Shown piece after piece: positions 52,390-61,663 of a DNA stretch of 64,000 nt (its first letter is position 1; each line of letters begins with the position of its first letter). The notes under the pieces are model-generated. The model was not told the origin of the DNA. It saw only the letters and a list, made by a program, of their open reading frames with translations, and did not search any database. Position numbers and translations under genes: made by a program. This DNA comes from Pseudomonadota bacterium (GTDB lineage: Bacteria; Pseudomonadota; Gammaproteobacteria; Burkholderiales; Burkholderiaceae_C), in NCBI GenBank assembly GCA_022566735.1, contig JADFIG010000013.1:1-64000 (forward strand), in the 5' to 3' direction.

Positions 52390-54456
52390 ATGGCCAACAT
52401 CATCAGCCTGCGAAAGAGCCCCATCACGGGGCCTGCTGTGGCCGCCACCGGCTCCGGCACCACCTTCGCCTACGATGCCACCCTGCAGGCCGCCAAGGCC
52501 GCCGTGGACGGCAAGACGGCCCTGGCCTTCATCAAGGACAGCTCAGGCATGCCGCTCTACGGTCACGTCTACCGCCCAGCGAGCAGCAGCGAGACAGATG
52601 TGCGTGCGTGCTTCGCGGCGGCACAGACGATGTCTGGCGGTTCGGCCATCGTTGACCTGCGCGACATCCAGTGCACCCTGACATTGGCCGGTGGCGGCCC
52701 CATCGTGCCGTGGCACGGCCTGCACGTGCTGGGCAACTGGGGGCGCTGGTTTGCGCCTGCCGTGCTGGACGGCACGGACATCGTGGTGACGGACGGCACC
52801 GAATTGATTTGCGGCGAAAGCAACCCAGCAAACAAGTTCAACTGTTTCGAGTACAACGCTGTCGATGAGCCGTCTGCGCCCATCTACGCTGGCGGCATTC
52901 CAGGGTTCTTGCAAACCGCTCTGGTCGGATTCAAAGTGGAGGGCGTGACCTTCACTGGATTCAAGAACGGCATCAAGCTGGGCGCGAAGTGGAAGGCTGG
53001 GGCGCACCAGTGCCACTTCCGCAATATTCATTCGCGGGGTTGCACCGAGTGGGGCTTCTACCTGGAGAATTTCCAAAACTGCACCGGCCGCGACTTCATG
53101 TTGATCGGCAACGGTCTGGGGCAGTGCCTGCTTTCATCTGCCAACGGAACCGATGCCAGCGGCACGATGATGTCCATGAACTACGGCAATAGCCGCTTCG
53201 AGAACATCTTCTGCAACATGGGTGGCGACAGCAACGGCCTGCGCCGAGGCATGTGGATTCGGGGTCGCACCAAGGGCGGGGAACTCAACGACATTTACAT
53301 CAGCAAGCTGCAGGTCAACAGCGATTACGGCAGGAATAACAGCGACACCGCAACGCTTAACCCGAACACCAGCAGCATCGTGGTTGGCAAGCCGCAGCTG
53401 TATGAGGTCGGGTCGCACCTGTCTTTTGACGCCACCGCTGGCGGCTTGAAAAAGGACGTGAACTATGTGGTTCGCAGCAAGGCTGGCAATGTCATCACCG
53501 TCGCAGAGGGGCTGACCGACACGACCGTACCGGGCACCGTGCCTTCCAAGTTCGCTACGTTTGTTGCCAACGCTGGCACTGCAACCAACGCCACGGTTGG
53601 TACGCGCTGCCTTGGCTACCCTCTGCTTCAAATCAGCGGCGAGGACGGCAATCTGATCGCGCCCACCTATATCGACGGACTGGACTTGGAGAACGGCGGT
53701 CAATCGGCGATCTACCTTGAGAATGCCGAAGTCTCGATTTCCAGCGTTGGCTACATCACCGCTCCCAACAATCCCCGCCAGGGTAGCTCGGTCATGGCGT
53801 CCATCGTCGGTCGCGGCGCCAAGGGCTGGATTGACGCTGGCGCGAAGCCGGTGCTGGTCGATTTTGATACCACGTGCCGGCTTCGCGGCTCGATGACTTT
53901 GATGAACGGATCGAGCGTCGACCTTGGATCTGGGTATGGTGTGAAAAGCGTCGGCATCCACGGGGTGGCTGGCATCGACTCAACCGCGAACCGCGGTCTT
54001 ACGGTTGGCGCGGCGATGGTCCAGCTTCGCGACATCGGCGCCTATTCTCTGGCTGTCACTGACACGAACGCGCTGCGCATCAACGAGACTCCGATGTTTG
54101 TGCACCGCACGAAGGGTAGCGCCAACGAGTCAATGCTGGGGTACGAACGAACCGCAATCACGACGCTCACCGGGCCGAACGGAACCACGTACACGCTTGA
54201 TCAGATCCAGTTCGACGCTGGCGGCCCAGAGAAGGCTGGCGGCGACATCGGCAAGACAGCGTGGATCTGGAACGCTACTGCAAACCCGATCAGCGTCACG
54301 TTGAGCGCAAGCGCGATTGCTGCCGGGCAGAAGATCGTCGGCGGCGGCGTCAGCAACACTGCACGCACTCTGCCGGCTTACACCGGCGCCATGATCCAGA
54401 TGTTGCAGACGGGAGAATCTGCCGGGCAGTGCTTTTACGCGTACATGCAGGCTTGA
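52390..54456 (+). CDS. Tailspike/tail fibre with beta-helix domain
   Basis: 688 residues. After an N-terminal head-binding part (about 1-60) comes a right-handed beta-helix-like region (about 75-420): repeated short strands with G-N turns, for example VDLRDIQCTLTLAGGG, FKVEGVTFTGFKNGIKLG, FENIFCNMGGDSNGL. The C-terminal 200 residues form further beta repeats. This is the layout of receptor-binding tailspikes that degrade or bind surface polysaccharide. GC is clearly lower in 52,900-54,200 than in neighbours, consistent with exchange of the specificity domain. Confidence 0.78.
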   Translation: MANIISLRKSPITGPAVAATGSGTTFAYDATLQAAKAAVDGKTALAFIKDSSGMPLYGHVYRPASSSETDVRACFAAAQTMSGGSAIVDLRDIQCTLTLAGGGPIVPWHGLHVLGNWGRWFAPAVLDGTDIVVTDGTELICGESNPANKFNCFEYNAVDEPSAPIYAGGIPGFLQTALVGFKVEGVTFTGFKNGIKLGAKWKAGAHQCHFRNIHSRGCTEWGFYLENFQNCTGRDFMLIGNGLGQCLLSSANGTDASGTMMSMNYGNSRFENIFCNMGGDSNGLRRGMWIRGRTKGGELNDIYISKLQVNSDYGRNNSDTATLNPNTSSIVVGKPQLYEVGSHLSFDATAGGLKKDVNYVVRSKAGNVITVAEGLTDTTVPGTVPSKFATFVANAGTATNATVGTRCLGYPLLQISGEDGNLIAPTYIDGLDLENGGQSAIYLENAEVSISSVGYITAPNNPRQGSSVMASIVGRGAKGWIDAGAKPVLVDFDTTCRLRGSMTLMNGSSVDLGSGYGVKSVGIHGVAGIDSTANRGLTVGAAMVQLRDIGAYSLAVTDTNALRINETPMFVHRTKGSANESMLGYERTAITTLTGPNGTTYTLDQIQFDAGGPEKAGGDIGKTAWIWNATANPISVTLSASAIAAGQKIVGGGVSNTARTLPAYTGAMIQMLQTGESAGQCFYAYMQA

Positions 54457-54458
54457 CC

Positions 54459-54995
54459 ATGACCAAACTCCTCCTCCCCCTCCTCCTCGCCCTGCTGCCC
54501 ATCGCCGCCCAGGCGCAGACCTGGGGCGAGGGCGCGGTGATGCAGCTCACGGCGGCGACGGCCATCGAGTACGGCGCGGCCAGCACCTGGGTCGCCAAGC
54601 AGGTCGGCCCGGGGTCGGTGCCCTGTGGCAACGCCACGTTCGGCGACCCGCTGCCCGGCGTGGTCAAGTCGTGCCGCGTCAAGCCGCGCTACGCCTGCCT
54701 GCCCAGCCCGGTCGGCGCCGGCACCAAGGCCCTGGTGCGCTCCGGCACCAAGGGCGACCTCATCGCCTGGTACTGCCCCGGGCAGGACATGCCGGCCATG
54801 GTCGTGTGCGCCAAGGCGACCTGCGGCCTGGTCGCGATGAAGCGCGCCTTCGCCGCCTTCGCCAGCGACCCCAGCCTGACTGGCCTCAACACAGCCATGG
54901 CCCCCTACACCCGCAACGCCTACACCGACCCCGAGCTGGTCGCGGTGTGGCTGCCGTTTGCGGACGAGATCCGCAAGTTGGGCGAGGTGCAGTAA
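54459..54995 (+). CDS. Exported protein with signal peptide (178 aa)
   Basis: 178 residues. A clear Sec signal peptide (MTKLLLPLLLALLPIAAQAQ, cleavage after AQA) precedes a mature domain with six to seven Cys (CGN, SCRVKPRYACLPSP, WYCPGQ, VVCAKATCG). An exported protein inside the tail gene series is unusual; it may help entry across the periplasm, act on the cell surface or be a virion component. No family recognised. Confidence 0.65.
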   Translation: MTKLLLPLLLALLPIAAQAQTWGEGAVMQLTAATAIEYGAASTWVAKQVGPGSVPCGNATFGDPLPGVVKSCRVKPRYACLPSPVGAGTKALVRSGTKGDLIAWYCPGQDMPAMVVCAKATCGLVAMKRAFAAFASDPSLTGLNTAMAPYTRNAYTDPELVAVWLPFADEIRKLGEVQ

Positions 54996-55192
54996 TGGAC
55001 AGGGCAACCAATCACACCGTGCCGCCAACCCCGGGGCAGCTCGCGGCACAGCTGACCCCCATGCCCATTGACCAGCGGGTGGTGGCGGCACTGGAGCGCG
55101 AGGCGAAGCAGGCCGCTCAACTGTGCGCCGCCATGGGCCTTGGCACGCACTCCAGTTGCCTCATGGTGGTGCGACGCGCTACATCCAACTGA
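54995..55192 (+). CDS. Hypothetical protein (65 aa)
   Basis: 65 residues from ATG 54995, overlapping the upstream stop by one base (TAATG). Helical with two Cys near the end (AQLCAAMGLGTHSSCLMVV). No family recognised. Confidence 0.5.
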   Translation: MDRATNHTVPPTPGQLAAQLTPMPIDQRVVAALEREAKQAAQLCAAMGLGTHSSCLMVVRRATSN

Positions 55193-55201
55193 GCCACCCG
55201 C

Positions 55202-56839
55202 ATGCGCATCGATGTCGCTGGATTCCTGGGTGCCAACACCCAGCTTCACAAGCTGCTGCTCGCCGATGGCGTTGGCACACAGTCGCTCAACCAGGCACCG
55301 GGCCGCGGCGATCTGCGCCCATGGCGGCAACCGCTGACAGTGGCAGACGCGCCAGCTGACCGCAAGACCATCTATCGCATGGGCAGGGCCACGGCCAGCG
55401 ACACGCTGTACTGGCTGAGCTGGGCCAGCATCGTGCACGTGGTGCGCGGCTTCGACCGCGAGGACACCCAGGAGCGCACGTACTTCACGGGTGCAGCTGG
55501 TGGGCCAGCATGGACCGACAACGTGATGGCGATCGCGGGCGGCTCCTACCCGGCATCGTCGCGCCCGCTGGGCATGCCGGCGCCCACGTCGCCGCCGCTG
55601 CTCTCGATCGCGTCGGCCGGCGTCAGCACGCAGCAGGTGGACCGCTGGGTGTGCACCACGTTCGTCAACGACATCGGGTGGGAATCGGCGCCCAGCCCGC
55701 CGGCCAAGATCACCGCCAACACCGACGCCACGCTCAAGCTGTCGGGGTTGGAGGCCAAGCCGGCCGGCAACTACGAGATCAACCGGAGGCGCATCTACAT
55801 GACCCAGACCGGGGCGACGGGTGCGACCGAGTTCTTCTTTCTTGCCGAGATCGCCTACACCTCTGGCGCCCAGGAATGGACGCAGGTGGCCGAGGTGCTC
55901 AGCAACGACGTGCTGGCGACGCAGACCACCCTGGGCGGATGGCTGCCGTGCCCGGCTGACGCCAAATGCCTGACGCAGCTGTGGAACGGCATGGCCGCGG
56001 TCATCAGCGGCAAGGGCATCCGGCCGTGCGTGGCCAACGTCATCTACGCCTACCCGCTGGACTACGAGATCGTCATCGCCGACCAGCCGGTAGCCATGGC
56101 CACGTGGGGCCAGAACCTGTTGGTACTCACCACGGGCATCAAGCCCAGCCTGATCACGGGCCAGGACCCAGCCAGCCTGAGCGAGCAGCCCATGGACGGC
56201 CTGCAGTTCAATGGCGCCTGTCTGTCGGTGCAGAGCGTGGTGAGCCTGGGGCATGGCGTGTGCTGGGCCTGCCCGGATGGGCTGGGCTACATGGGCAGCA
56301 GCGGCGGCAAGCTGGTGACGGCGGGCCTCATTCACCCCGACGAGTGGCGCGCCATGAAGCCCGACACGATGGTGGGCGGACTGTTCATGGGCTTGTTCCT
56401 GGCCTTCTACAACGACGGGGCAGGGTGGAAGGGCTTCGCCATCGACCCGACCAACCCCACGGGGGTGTTCTACCTGTCGAGCGGCTACCCGGCGGCCTAC
56501 GCGGATCCGCTCACAGGCAGCCTGTTTGTGCTGGATGGCGCGGTCATCAAGAAGTGGGATGCCGGTGCGGCCCTGATGTCGGCCAAGTTCCGATCCAAGG
56601 CCTACCGCATGCCGAGCTGCAACATGGGCTACGGCCGGGTGATCGCCGACGCCTACCCCGTGACACTGCGGCTGGTGGCAGATGGCGCCATCACCGCGAC
56701 GACAACTGTGGTCGACGATGGTGTGTTCTCCCTGCCTGGTGGCTACGAGGCCCAGGTGTGGCAGCTGGAGGGCGAAACCAGCGGCGGCGCCATCACCAGC
56801 ATGCACGCGGCCGAGACGCCCGAGGAGCTTCTGGAATGA
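55202..56839 (+). CDS. Tail structural protein, probable tail tube/stabilisation factor (545 aa)
   Basis: 545 residues, beta-rich and propeller-like, with repeated hydrophobic strand pairs separated by Gly turns (VLTTGIKPSLITGQDP, CLSVQSVVSLGHGVCWACPDGLGYMG, GVFYLSSGYPAAYAD). Proteins of this style and place in short-tailed phages form the tail tube B-like or stabilising part below the adaptors. No catalytic motif. Overlaps the following tail-tip gene by four bases. Confidence 0.65.
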   Translation: MRIDVAGFLGANTQLHKLLLADGVGTQSLNQAPGRGDLRPWRQPLTVADAPADRKTIYRMGRATASDTLYWLSWASIVHVVRGFDREDTQERTYFTGAAGGPAWTDNVMAIAGGSYPASSRPLGMPAPTSPPLLSIASAGVSTQQVDRWVCTTFVNDIGWESAPSPPAKITANTDATLKLSGLEAKPAGNYEINRRRIYMTQTGATGATEFFFLAEIAYTSGAQEWTQVAEVLSNDVLATQTTLGGWLPCPADAKCLTQLWNGMAAVISGKGIRPCVANVIYAYPLDYEIVIADQPVAMATWGQNLLVLTTGIKPSLITGQDPASLSEQPMDGLQFNGACLSVQSVVSLGHGVCWACPDGLGYMGSSGGKLVTAGLIHPDEWRAMKPDTMVGGLFMGLFLAFYNDGAGWKGFAIDPTNPTGVFYLSSGYPAAYADPLTGSLFVLDGAVIKKWDAGAALMSAKFRSKAYRMPSCNMGYGRVIADAYPVTLRLVADGAITATTTVVDDGVFSLPGGYEAQVWQLEGETSGGAITSMHAAETPEELLE

Positions 56840-59616
56840 GCGACAAGGACCGCGACATCCCCGCCATCCCGGCGGGGGTGGATGGCACCCTGCGGCGTGT
56901 TCTTGAGCCCATGCGCGAGGCGCTGCAGAAGCTCATGGGCACGCGGGGCGAGGCCGGCAGCAAGGCCATTCGATGGGAAGACCTGGAGCGCGACGGCCTG
57001 GCCAGCGCATCGCGCCGCAAGCTGCTGGTGAGCGACGCCATCGCTGATGCAGTGGCGGCCATTCCGCCAAGCACGAGCTCCGGCACAGGCACAGGATCTG
57101 GCTCAACCTACACCCCAGACCTGACACAGCCGCCACAGCCCACCGGCCTGACGGTCACCGCTGGGTTCAGTAGCATCATGGTCGAGTGGGCGGCCCCGAT
57201 CTACAGCGCCGGCCATGGCCACAAGCAGACCAACATCTACGCCACCAAGCAGCCAGCTGGCGACGTCACGCTCTACACGATCAATGATGCAGTCAAGGTG
57301 GATGCTGCACCCGGGGCTCTGCGGGTGGCCACACTGGCGTCTGAGCTGAACACCAAGTGGCGTGTTTGGATTCGCTGGGAGAGCATCGACGGTGTCGAGT
57401 CGGAGCCAGCTGGTGGCGTCAATGGCATCGTGGTCACCACCGGCCAGGACGTGACGGCATTGCTGCAGTCGCTGTCTCAGAAGATCAGCGCGTCCCAGCT
57501 GGCCACCACTCTGGCCACACGCATCGACCTCATCGACGCACCAGCCACCACGGCCGGCAGTGTTGCGGCCAAGGTCAAGACCGAAACCGATGCCCGCGTG
57601 GCGGCCATTGCCCAGGAAGTGACCGACCGCGGCGCAGCCATAACCGCTGGCTTGAACGCCGCCAAGGCCTACACCGAGAGCTGGGCCTACGACAAGCTGG
57701 CCACCGACCAGGCCATCGCGGCATCGGCCACCACGGTGACATCCGCCTACCAGATGGCCGATGACGGCACGCTGAACTCGGCGAAGGCTTACGTCCAGGG
57801 CTACACCTACACCCAGGCCAGCATCGACAGCGCCCTGACGACGCTGTCCAACCAACTCACAGCCAGCTACACGCAGGCCGACACCGCGACGCTCAGCAGC
57901 GCCAAGACCTACGCCGATGCATCGGTCAGCACCTACGCCTATTCCAAGGCCCAGACTGACCAGGCAATCGCCTACCAGATCAGCCAGATTTCAGCCTCGG
58001 CCGGCGGCAACAAGACCTACAGCCAGCCCAGTGAACCGGCCTCCGGGATGGTGGGCGGCGACCTCTGGTACGACAGCGACGACGGCAACAAGCCCTACCG
58101 CTACGATGGCGCGGCATGGCAACCCACCACGGACACGCGGCTGACCAACGTCATGGCCGCCGTGGCCACCGAGGCCGAAGTGCGGGCCAGCGAGACGGAC
58201 TGGCTCAGTGCGCAGTACTCGGTGCGCGTGCAGCTGACCGAGGCCGGCCGCACCGTTGTCGGCGGGTTTGGCATTGCCGGCACCTCATCGCCCACCCAAG
58301 GGCCTACCATCGACTTCGGCGTGCAGGCCGACAAGTTCTGGATCGGCGCGCCAGCCGGGAGCACCGGGGTGAGCGATGTGCAGCCGTTCGTGGTGCAGAC
58401 CGCAGACACGATGGTCAACGGCGTGACGATTCCCAAGGGCGTCTACATGGATGCGGCCTACATCGTGAACATGTCGGCGGCCATTGCGCGTCTAGGCACA
58501 GCATGGATCGATGACGCAAAGATCTCAGCGCTGAGCGCCGGCAAGCTGAGCGTTGGGGACGGCACGATCGGCGGACCGCTGAAGAGCGGCAACTACAACG
58601 TAACGCTCAAGACTGGTTGGCTTGTCACCCCGGATGGCGTTGTCGACTTCCGAGAAGGCTCAATCGGGGGCATTGAGATCGGCGGCGACTTCCTCCGCAC
58701 AGCTGGTTTCGCCTATGGAGCGAAGGGCTTGTACACCAACCTCGTTGGTGACTTCATGGTCTTCGGCGATGGAGGCAGGGTGCTGAACATGGCCGCCGCT
58801 GACGCTCAGCCAGTCTTGCAGGTTGGCAGTGCGCTGTCGGTGCTGGCTGATGGCTCTGCCACCTTCGCGGGGAATTTGCAGGCCGCTGGAGGGACCTTCA
58901 TCGGACAAGTGGCAGCAGGATCGCTCGACGTGGAGAAGCTGTCCGGGACTGCCTCGTCGTTCACCACGCCTGGTGGCCCCTTCCAGGTGACAACCGCAGA
59001 AGGATTCACCAAGGTCAAGATCACACTGCGCGCTGGCGGTGGCGGGGCAGGGTATGGGGTGTCCGTAAGCCAGGCGCGCGGCGGCGGCGGCGGGCAAGGC
59101 GGTCTCACTGTCATCACGCTGTCCGATGTGCCCACAGGAACACCAATAACGATCAACGTCGGCGGCGCAGGTGCAGGTGCGCCGACGCCACCGCAGGGCT
59201 GGAACTACAACGTGTCGTCGGTTACTGCATCGGCTGGCGGGAACACCACCGCAGTTGTCAGCGGCACCACCTACACAGCCTATGGCGGCAGCCCTGGTTC
59301 CAATGCGTACACGTACTTCGACGGATCGACGCTGAAGGGCGCACCCGGTGTTGGCGGAACAGGAGGATCCGGTGGAGGCAGCGGGGCCAACGGCGCCAAC
59401 GGGGCCAATGGCGGTACGTTGTCCAGCGGAGGCCTGGGCGGCGGCGCTGGCTCAGGGTACGGCGCCGGAGGCAGCGCCAACCAGGGCGCCGGATACGCTG
59501 GATTTGCCACCGTAGAGATGTTCAACCCGAACGGCGTGGTGCTGCGATCCGAGTGGACCGTCCTGATGGATCATCTTCGAACCAGATCCCCAACCAGCGC
59601 GTACACATGGCCATGA
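56836..59616 (+). CDS. Large tail-tip/receptor-binding protein with Gly-rich C-terminus
   Basis: 926 residues from ATG 56836. Order: N-terminal helix, a fibronectin-type-III-like domain (about 95-200), a helical Ala/Thr repeat region (about 210-370, DKLATDQAIAASATTV, YTQASIDSALTTL), a WYDSDDGNKPYRYDGAAW segment, a DUF1983/host-specificity-J-like region (about 430-650), and a Gly-rich C-terminal 180 residues (GGGGAGYGVSVSQARGGGG). Gly-rich tips act as adhesin receptor-binding domains in other phages. The open frame upstream of 56836 is a shadow of the preceding gene. Confidence 0.75.
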   Translation: MSDKDRDIPAIPAGVDGTLRRVLEPMREALQKLMGTRGEAGSKAIRWEDLERDGLASASRRKLLVSDAIADAVAAIPPSTSSGTGTGSGSTYTPDLTQPPQPTGLTVTAGFSSIMVEWAAPIYSAGHGHKQTNIYATKQPAGDVTLYTINDAVKVDAAPGALRVATLASELNTKWRVWIRWESIDGVESEPAGGVNGIVVTTGQDVTALLQSLSQKISASQLATTLATRIDLIDAPATTAGSVAAKVKTETDARVAAIAQEVTDRGAAITAGLNAAKAYTESWAYDKLATDQAIAASATTVTSAYQMADDGTLNSAKAYVQGYTYTQASIDSALTTLSNQLTASYTQADTATLSSAKTYADASVSTYAYSKAQTDQAIAYQISQISASAGGNKTYSQPSEPASGMVGGDLWYDSDDGNKPYRYDGAAWQPTTDTRLTNVMAAVATEAEVRASETDWLSAQYSVRVQLTEAGRTVVGGFGIAGTSSPTQGPTIDFGVQADKFWIGAPAGSTGVSDVQPFVVQTADTMVNGVTIPKGVYMDAAYIVNMSAAIARLGTAWIDDAKISALSAGKLSVGDGTIGGPLKSGNYNVTLKTGWLVTPDGVVDFREGSIGGIEIGGDFLRTAGFAYGAKGLYTNLVGDFMVFGDGGRVLNMAAADAQPVLQVGSALSVLADGSATFAGNLQAAGGTFIGQVAAGSLDVEKLSGTASSFTTPGGPFQVTTAEGFTKVKITLRAGGGGAGYGVSVSQARGGGGGQGGLTVITLSDVPTGTPITINVGGAGAGAPTPPQGWNYNVSSVTASAGGNTTAVVSGTTYTAYGGSPGSNAYTYFDGSTLKGAPGVGGTGGSGGGSGANGANGANGGTLSSGGLGGGAGSGYGAGGSANQGAGYAGFATVEMFNPNGVVLRSEWTVLMDHLRTRSPTSAYTWP

Positions 59617-60215
59617 TCACTAGCTACGAAGTCAGCATTTCCGATGGGGTGGTGAGGGCCGCAACCAGCATCGGTGCCTTGTGTGGGTTTCACCCTGATC
59701 ACTCGGGGTGCGATGAGACCGCGTTTCGGCAGCAGGTCATCAACCTCACCACGCGCGGAGAGTTTGTCTGCCTTGGTGGCATGTTGATGCTGCTGCCGCC
59801 AAAGCCGACGGCTGCGCACACATGGTCGTGGCAGACTGGCTCCTGGGTAGTCGACATCAATGACCTGCGCAGGCTGCGCCGAGATGAGGTAAACGCGTGG
59901 CGCAACGATCGAGAATTTTCCCCATTCGTGTCTGGAGGCATGCTGTTCGATGCTGATGCTGACGCCCAGCGCCGCCTGCAACTCGCTGCACTGTCTGCCC
60001 AGCAGTCCGTAATGGATGGAGTGATACCTGAGCCCACCATCGACTGGACCCTGGCGGACAACACAACCATCACGCTCACCGCCACGCAGTTGCTTGCAGC
60101 AGCCCAGGCCATGGGAAGCAGCATCAATGCCGCTCACCAGGCTGCCCGCACCCTCAAGATGCAGATCGAGGCAGCATCCACGGCAGAGCAGCTGATGGCC
60201 ATTGAGATCGCGTGA
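59607..60215 (+). CDS. DUF4376-containing tail fibre-associated protein
   Basis: 202 residues from ATG 59607. The C-terminal half has the DUF4376 pattern: LRRLRRDEVNAWRNDREFSPFVSGGMLFDADADAQRRLQLAALSAQQ (key part GGMLFDADADAQRRLQLAA) and a WTLADNTTITLTATQLLA segment. The family often lies next to tail fibre genes as an assembly or accessory part. Overlaps the tail-tip gene by 10 bp. Confidence 0.7.
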   Translation: MAMITSYEVSISDGVVRAATSIGALCGFHPDHSGCDETAFRQQVINLTTRGEFVCLGGMLMLLPPKPTAAHTWSWQTGSWVVDINDLRRLRRDEVNAWRNDREFSPFVSGGMLFDADADAQRRLQLAALSAQQSVMDGVIPEPTIDWTLADNTTITLTATQLLAAAQAMGSSINAAHQAARTLKMQIEAASTAEQLMAIEIA

Positions 60216-60249
60216 ACGAATATGCAGGCTTGGCCAGTACCGTGGCCAG

Positions 60250-60882
60250 ATGGACTTGCACCTTCTGCGCCTGGCGCTTTCGCACTTCATGGGGCAGCAG
60301 CTCACGCCTGAGCTGGCTAGCCGTGTCGAGTTCATCGCGTGCGGCGGCGAGGACCTGAGCCCAGACCCTGCGCAGTTCGCGCCGCTGGTGCTGGGTGAGC
60401 ACCTGGTGCAGGTCGAGCGCATGGCCGACACTCTCGATGAGCTGCATGCCCTGCACGTCGAGCACTGGCAGGAGACAGAGAAACACCGCCATGGCCTGGC
60501 GCTGGCGCCGGACTACCCTGCCATGCTGGCCATGGAGCGCGCGGGCCGCGTCATGCAGTTCACCGCACGCGCCCTGGCGGATGGCTCCATGGTCGGCCAA
60601 TGCCGCATGTACCTGAGCACCAGCTTGCACACCCGCACGCTGTTTGCCCAGGAGGACACCCTGTATTTGCGGCCCGCCCATCGCGGCGGTTTTTTGGCCG
60701 TGCACCTGCTGCGCTACGTCGAGCGGGTGCTGGTCGATGCCATCGGAGTGCGCGAGATCCGCGCCGACTCCAAGCTGGTCAACAACGCCTCCGTGCTCAT
60801 GCGCCGCCTGGGCTACACGCCCACGGCGCAGCAGTTCGTGAAGGTATTCCCTCTCAAAAGTGAGGCTCGCAATGTGCTCTGA
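60250..60882 (+). CDS. GNAT-family acetyltransferase
   Basis: 210 residues. Residues about 110-200 show the GNAT core: VGQCRMYLSTSLHTR strand, LYLRPAHRGGFLAVHLLRYVE (acetyl-CoA loop of the RxxGxG/A type, here RGGFLA) and DSKLVNNASVLMRRLGY, the typical late motif. The acceptor is unknown. Enzymes of this kind sit in tail regions of several podovirus-like phages, so a virion or host-modifying role is likely. ATG 60250 is chosen because the sequence upstream is not protein-like. Confidence 0.75.
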   Translation: MDLHLLRLALSHFMGQQLTPELASRVEFIACGGEDLSPDPAQFAPLVLGEHLVQVERMADTLDELHALHVEHWQETEKHRHGLALAPDYPAMLAMERAGRVMQFTARALADGSMVGQCRMYLSTSLHTRTLFAQEDTLYLRPAHRGGFLAVHLLRYVERVLVDAIGVREIRADSKLVNNASVLMRRLGYTPTAQQFVKVFPLKSEARNVL

Positions 60883-61663
60883 CGCCCCCGACATGTCTGG
60901 GATGAATGCCGCCGCTGTCCAAAACGCTGAAGTCGGACGCGAGCAACTTTCCTTGGCGCGTGAACAGATGGCGCTTGATCGCGCCCGCCAGGCCGAGTAC
61001 GACCCAATGTTCAAGCAGATCCTGGCATCCAGCCTGGAGCAGCAGCAGCTGGGCGCTCAGCAAAGCGCCGAGCAGTGGAAATCGTACAAGAACGTTTGGC
61101 AGCCGTTGGAGACGAAGCTGGCCGACACGGCATCCAACTTCGACACCCCCGCGCGCCGGCAGGCTGAGGCTGACGCTGCCACTGCAGACGTCGGCTTGCA
61201 GTTCGATGCTCAGGGCAAGGCCCTTGATCGCGATCTGGCGCGCAGCAACATCACCATGGGTTCTGGTAAGGCTTTGGCGCTCAAGGCTGGCTCTGCGTTT
61301 GAGCAGGCTAAGGCCAGTGCTGGCGCAGCCACGACGGCACGCCGACAGGTGGAGCAGTCTGGCATTGCTTTGGTGGACAACGCTGCCAAGTTCGGGCGCA
61401 ACATGACCTCCACAGGCATCGAGACTGCGCGACTTTCTCTGGGTGCTGGTCAAGCCGCTGGAGGAACCATGGCTCAGCAGCAGGGCGTCATCAACTCCGG
61501 CCTTGCCGGTGCGCAAGGCTTCTACGGTGGTTCTGTGAGTGCCACCCAATCCGCCGGGAGCATCTTGGGTCAGGTGGCCGGCATTCAGCAGCAGACCAAT
61601 GCCTCCAATCAGAGCACGATGGGCTCCTTGGTTGGCGCCGGCGCATCGATGTACATCCTGTGA
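60872..61663 (+). CDS. Internal virion-like protein (263 aa)
   Basis: 263 residues from ATG 60872. Helical, Ala/Gln/Ser-rich without membrane signal (GREQLSLAREQMALDRARQAEYDPMFKQILASS), ending in a Gly/Ser-rich hydrophobic tail. It resembles internal virion or ejected proteins of short-tailed phages. Overlaps the GNAT gene by 11 bp. Confidence 0.6.
   Translation: MCSDAPDMSGMNAAAVQNAEVGREQLSLAREQMALDRARQAEYDPMFKQILASSLEQQQLGAQQSAEQWKSYKNVWQPLETKLADTASNFDTPARRQAEADAATADVGLQFDAQGKALDRDLARSNITMGSGKALALKAGSAFEQAKASAGAATTARRQVEQSGIALVDNAAKFGRNMTSTGIETARLSLGAGQAAGGTMAQQQGVINSGLAGAQGFYGGSVSATQSAGSILGQVAGIQQQTNASNQSTMGSLVGAGASMYIL

Noticed and set aside
55966..56835. Upstream extension of the tail-tip frame
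   Set aside because: Runs inside the preceding tail gene; composition is Arg/Gly/His shadow. ATG 56836 with a four-base overlap is the natural start.
52390..59616. Diversity-generating retroelement linked to the tail genes
   Set aside because: Phages of this general type can carry one, but I see no reverse transcriptase and no template/variable repeat pair in the window. It could lie beyond 64,000.
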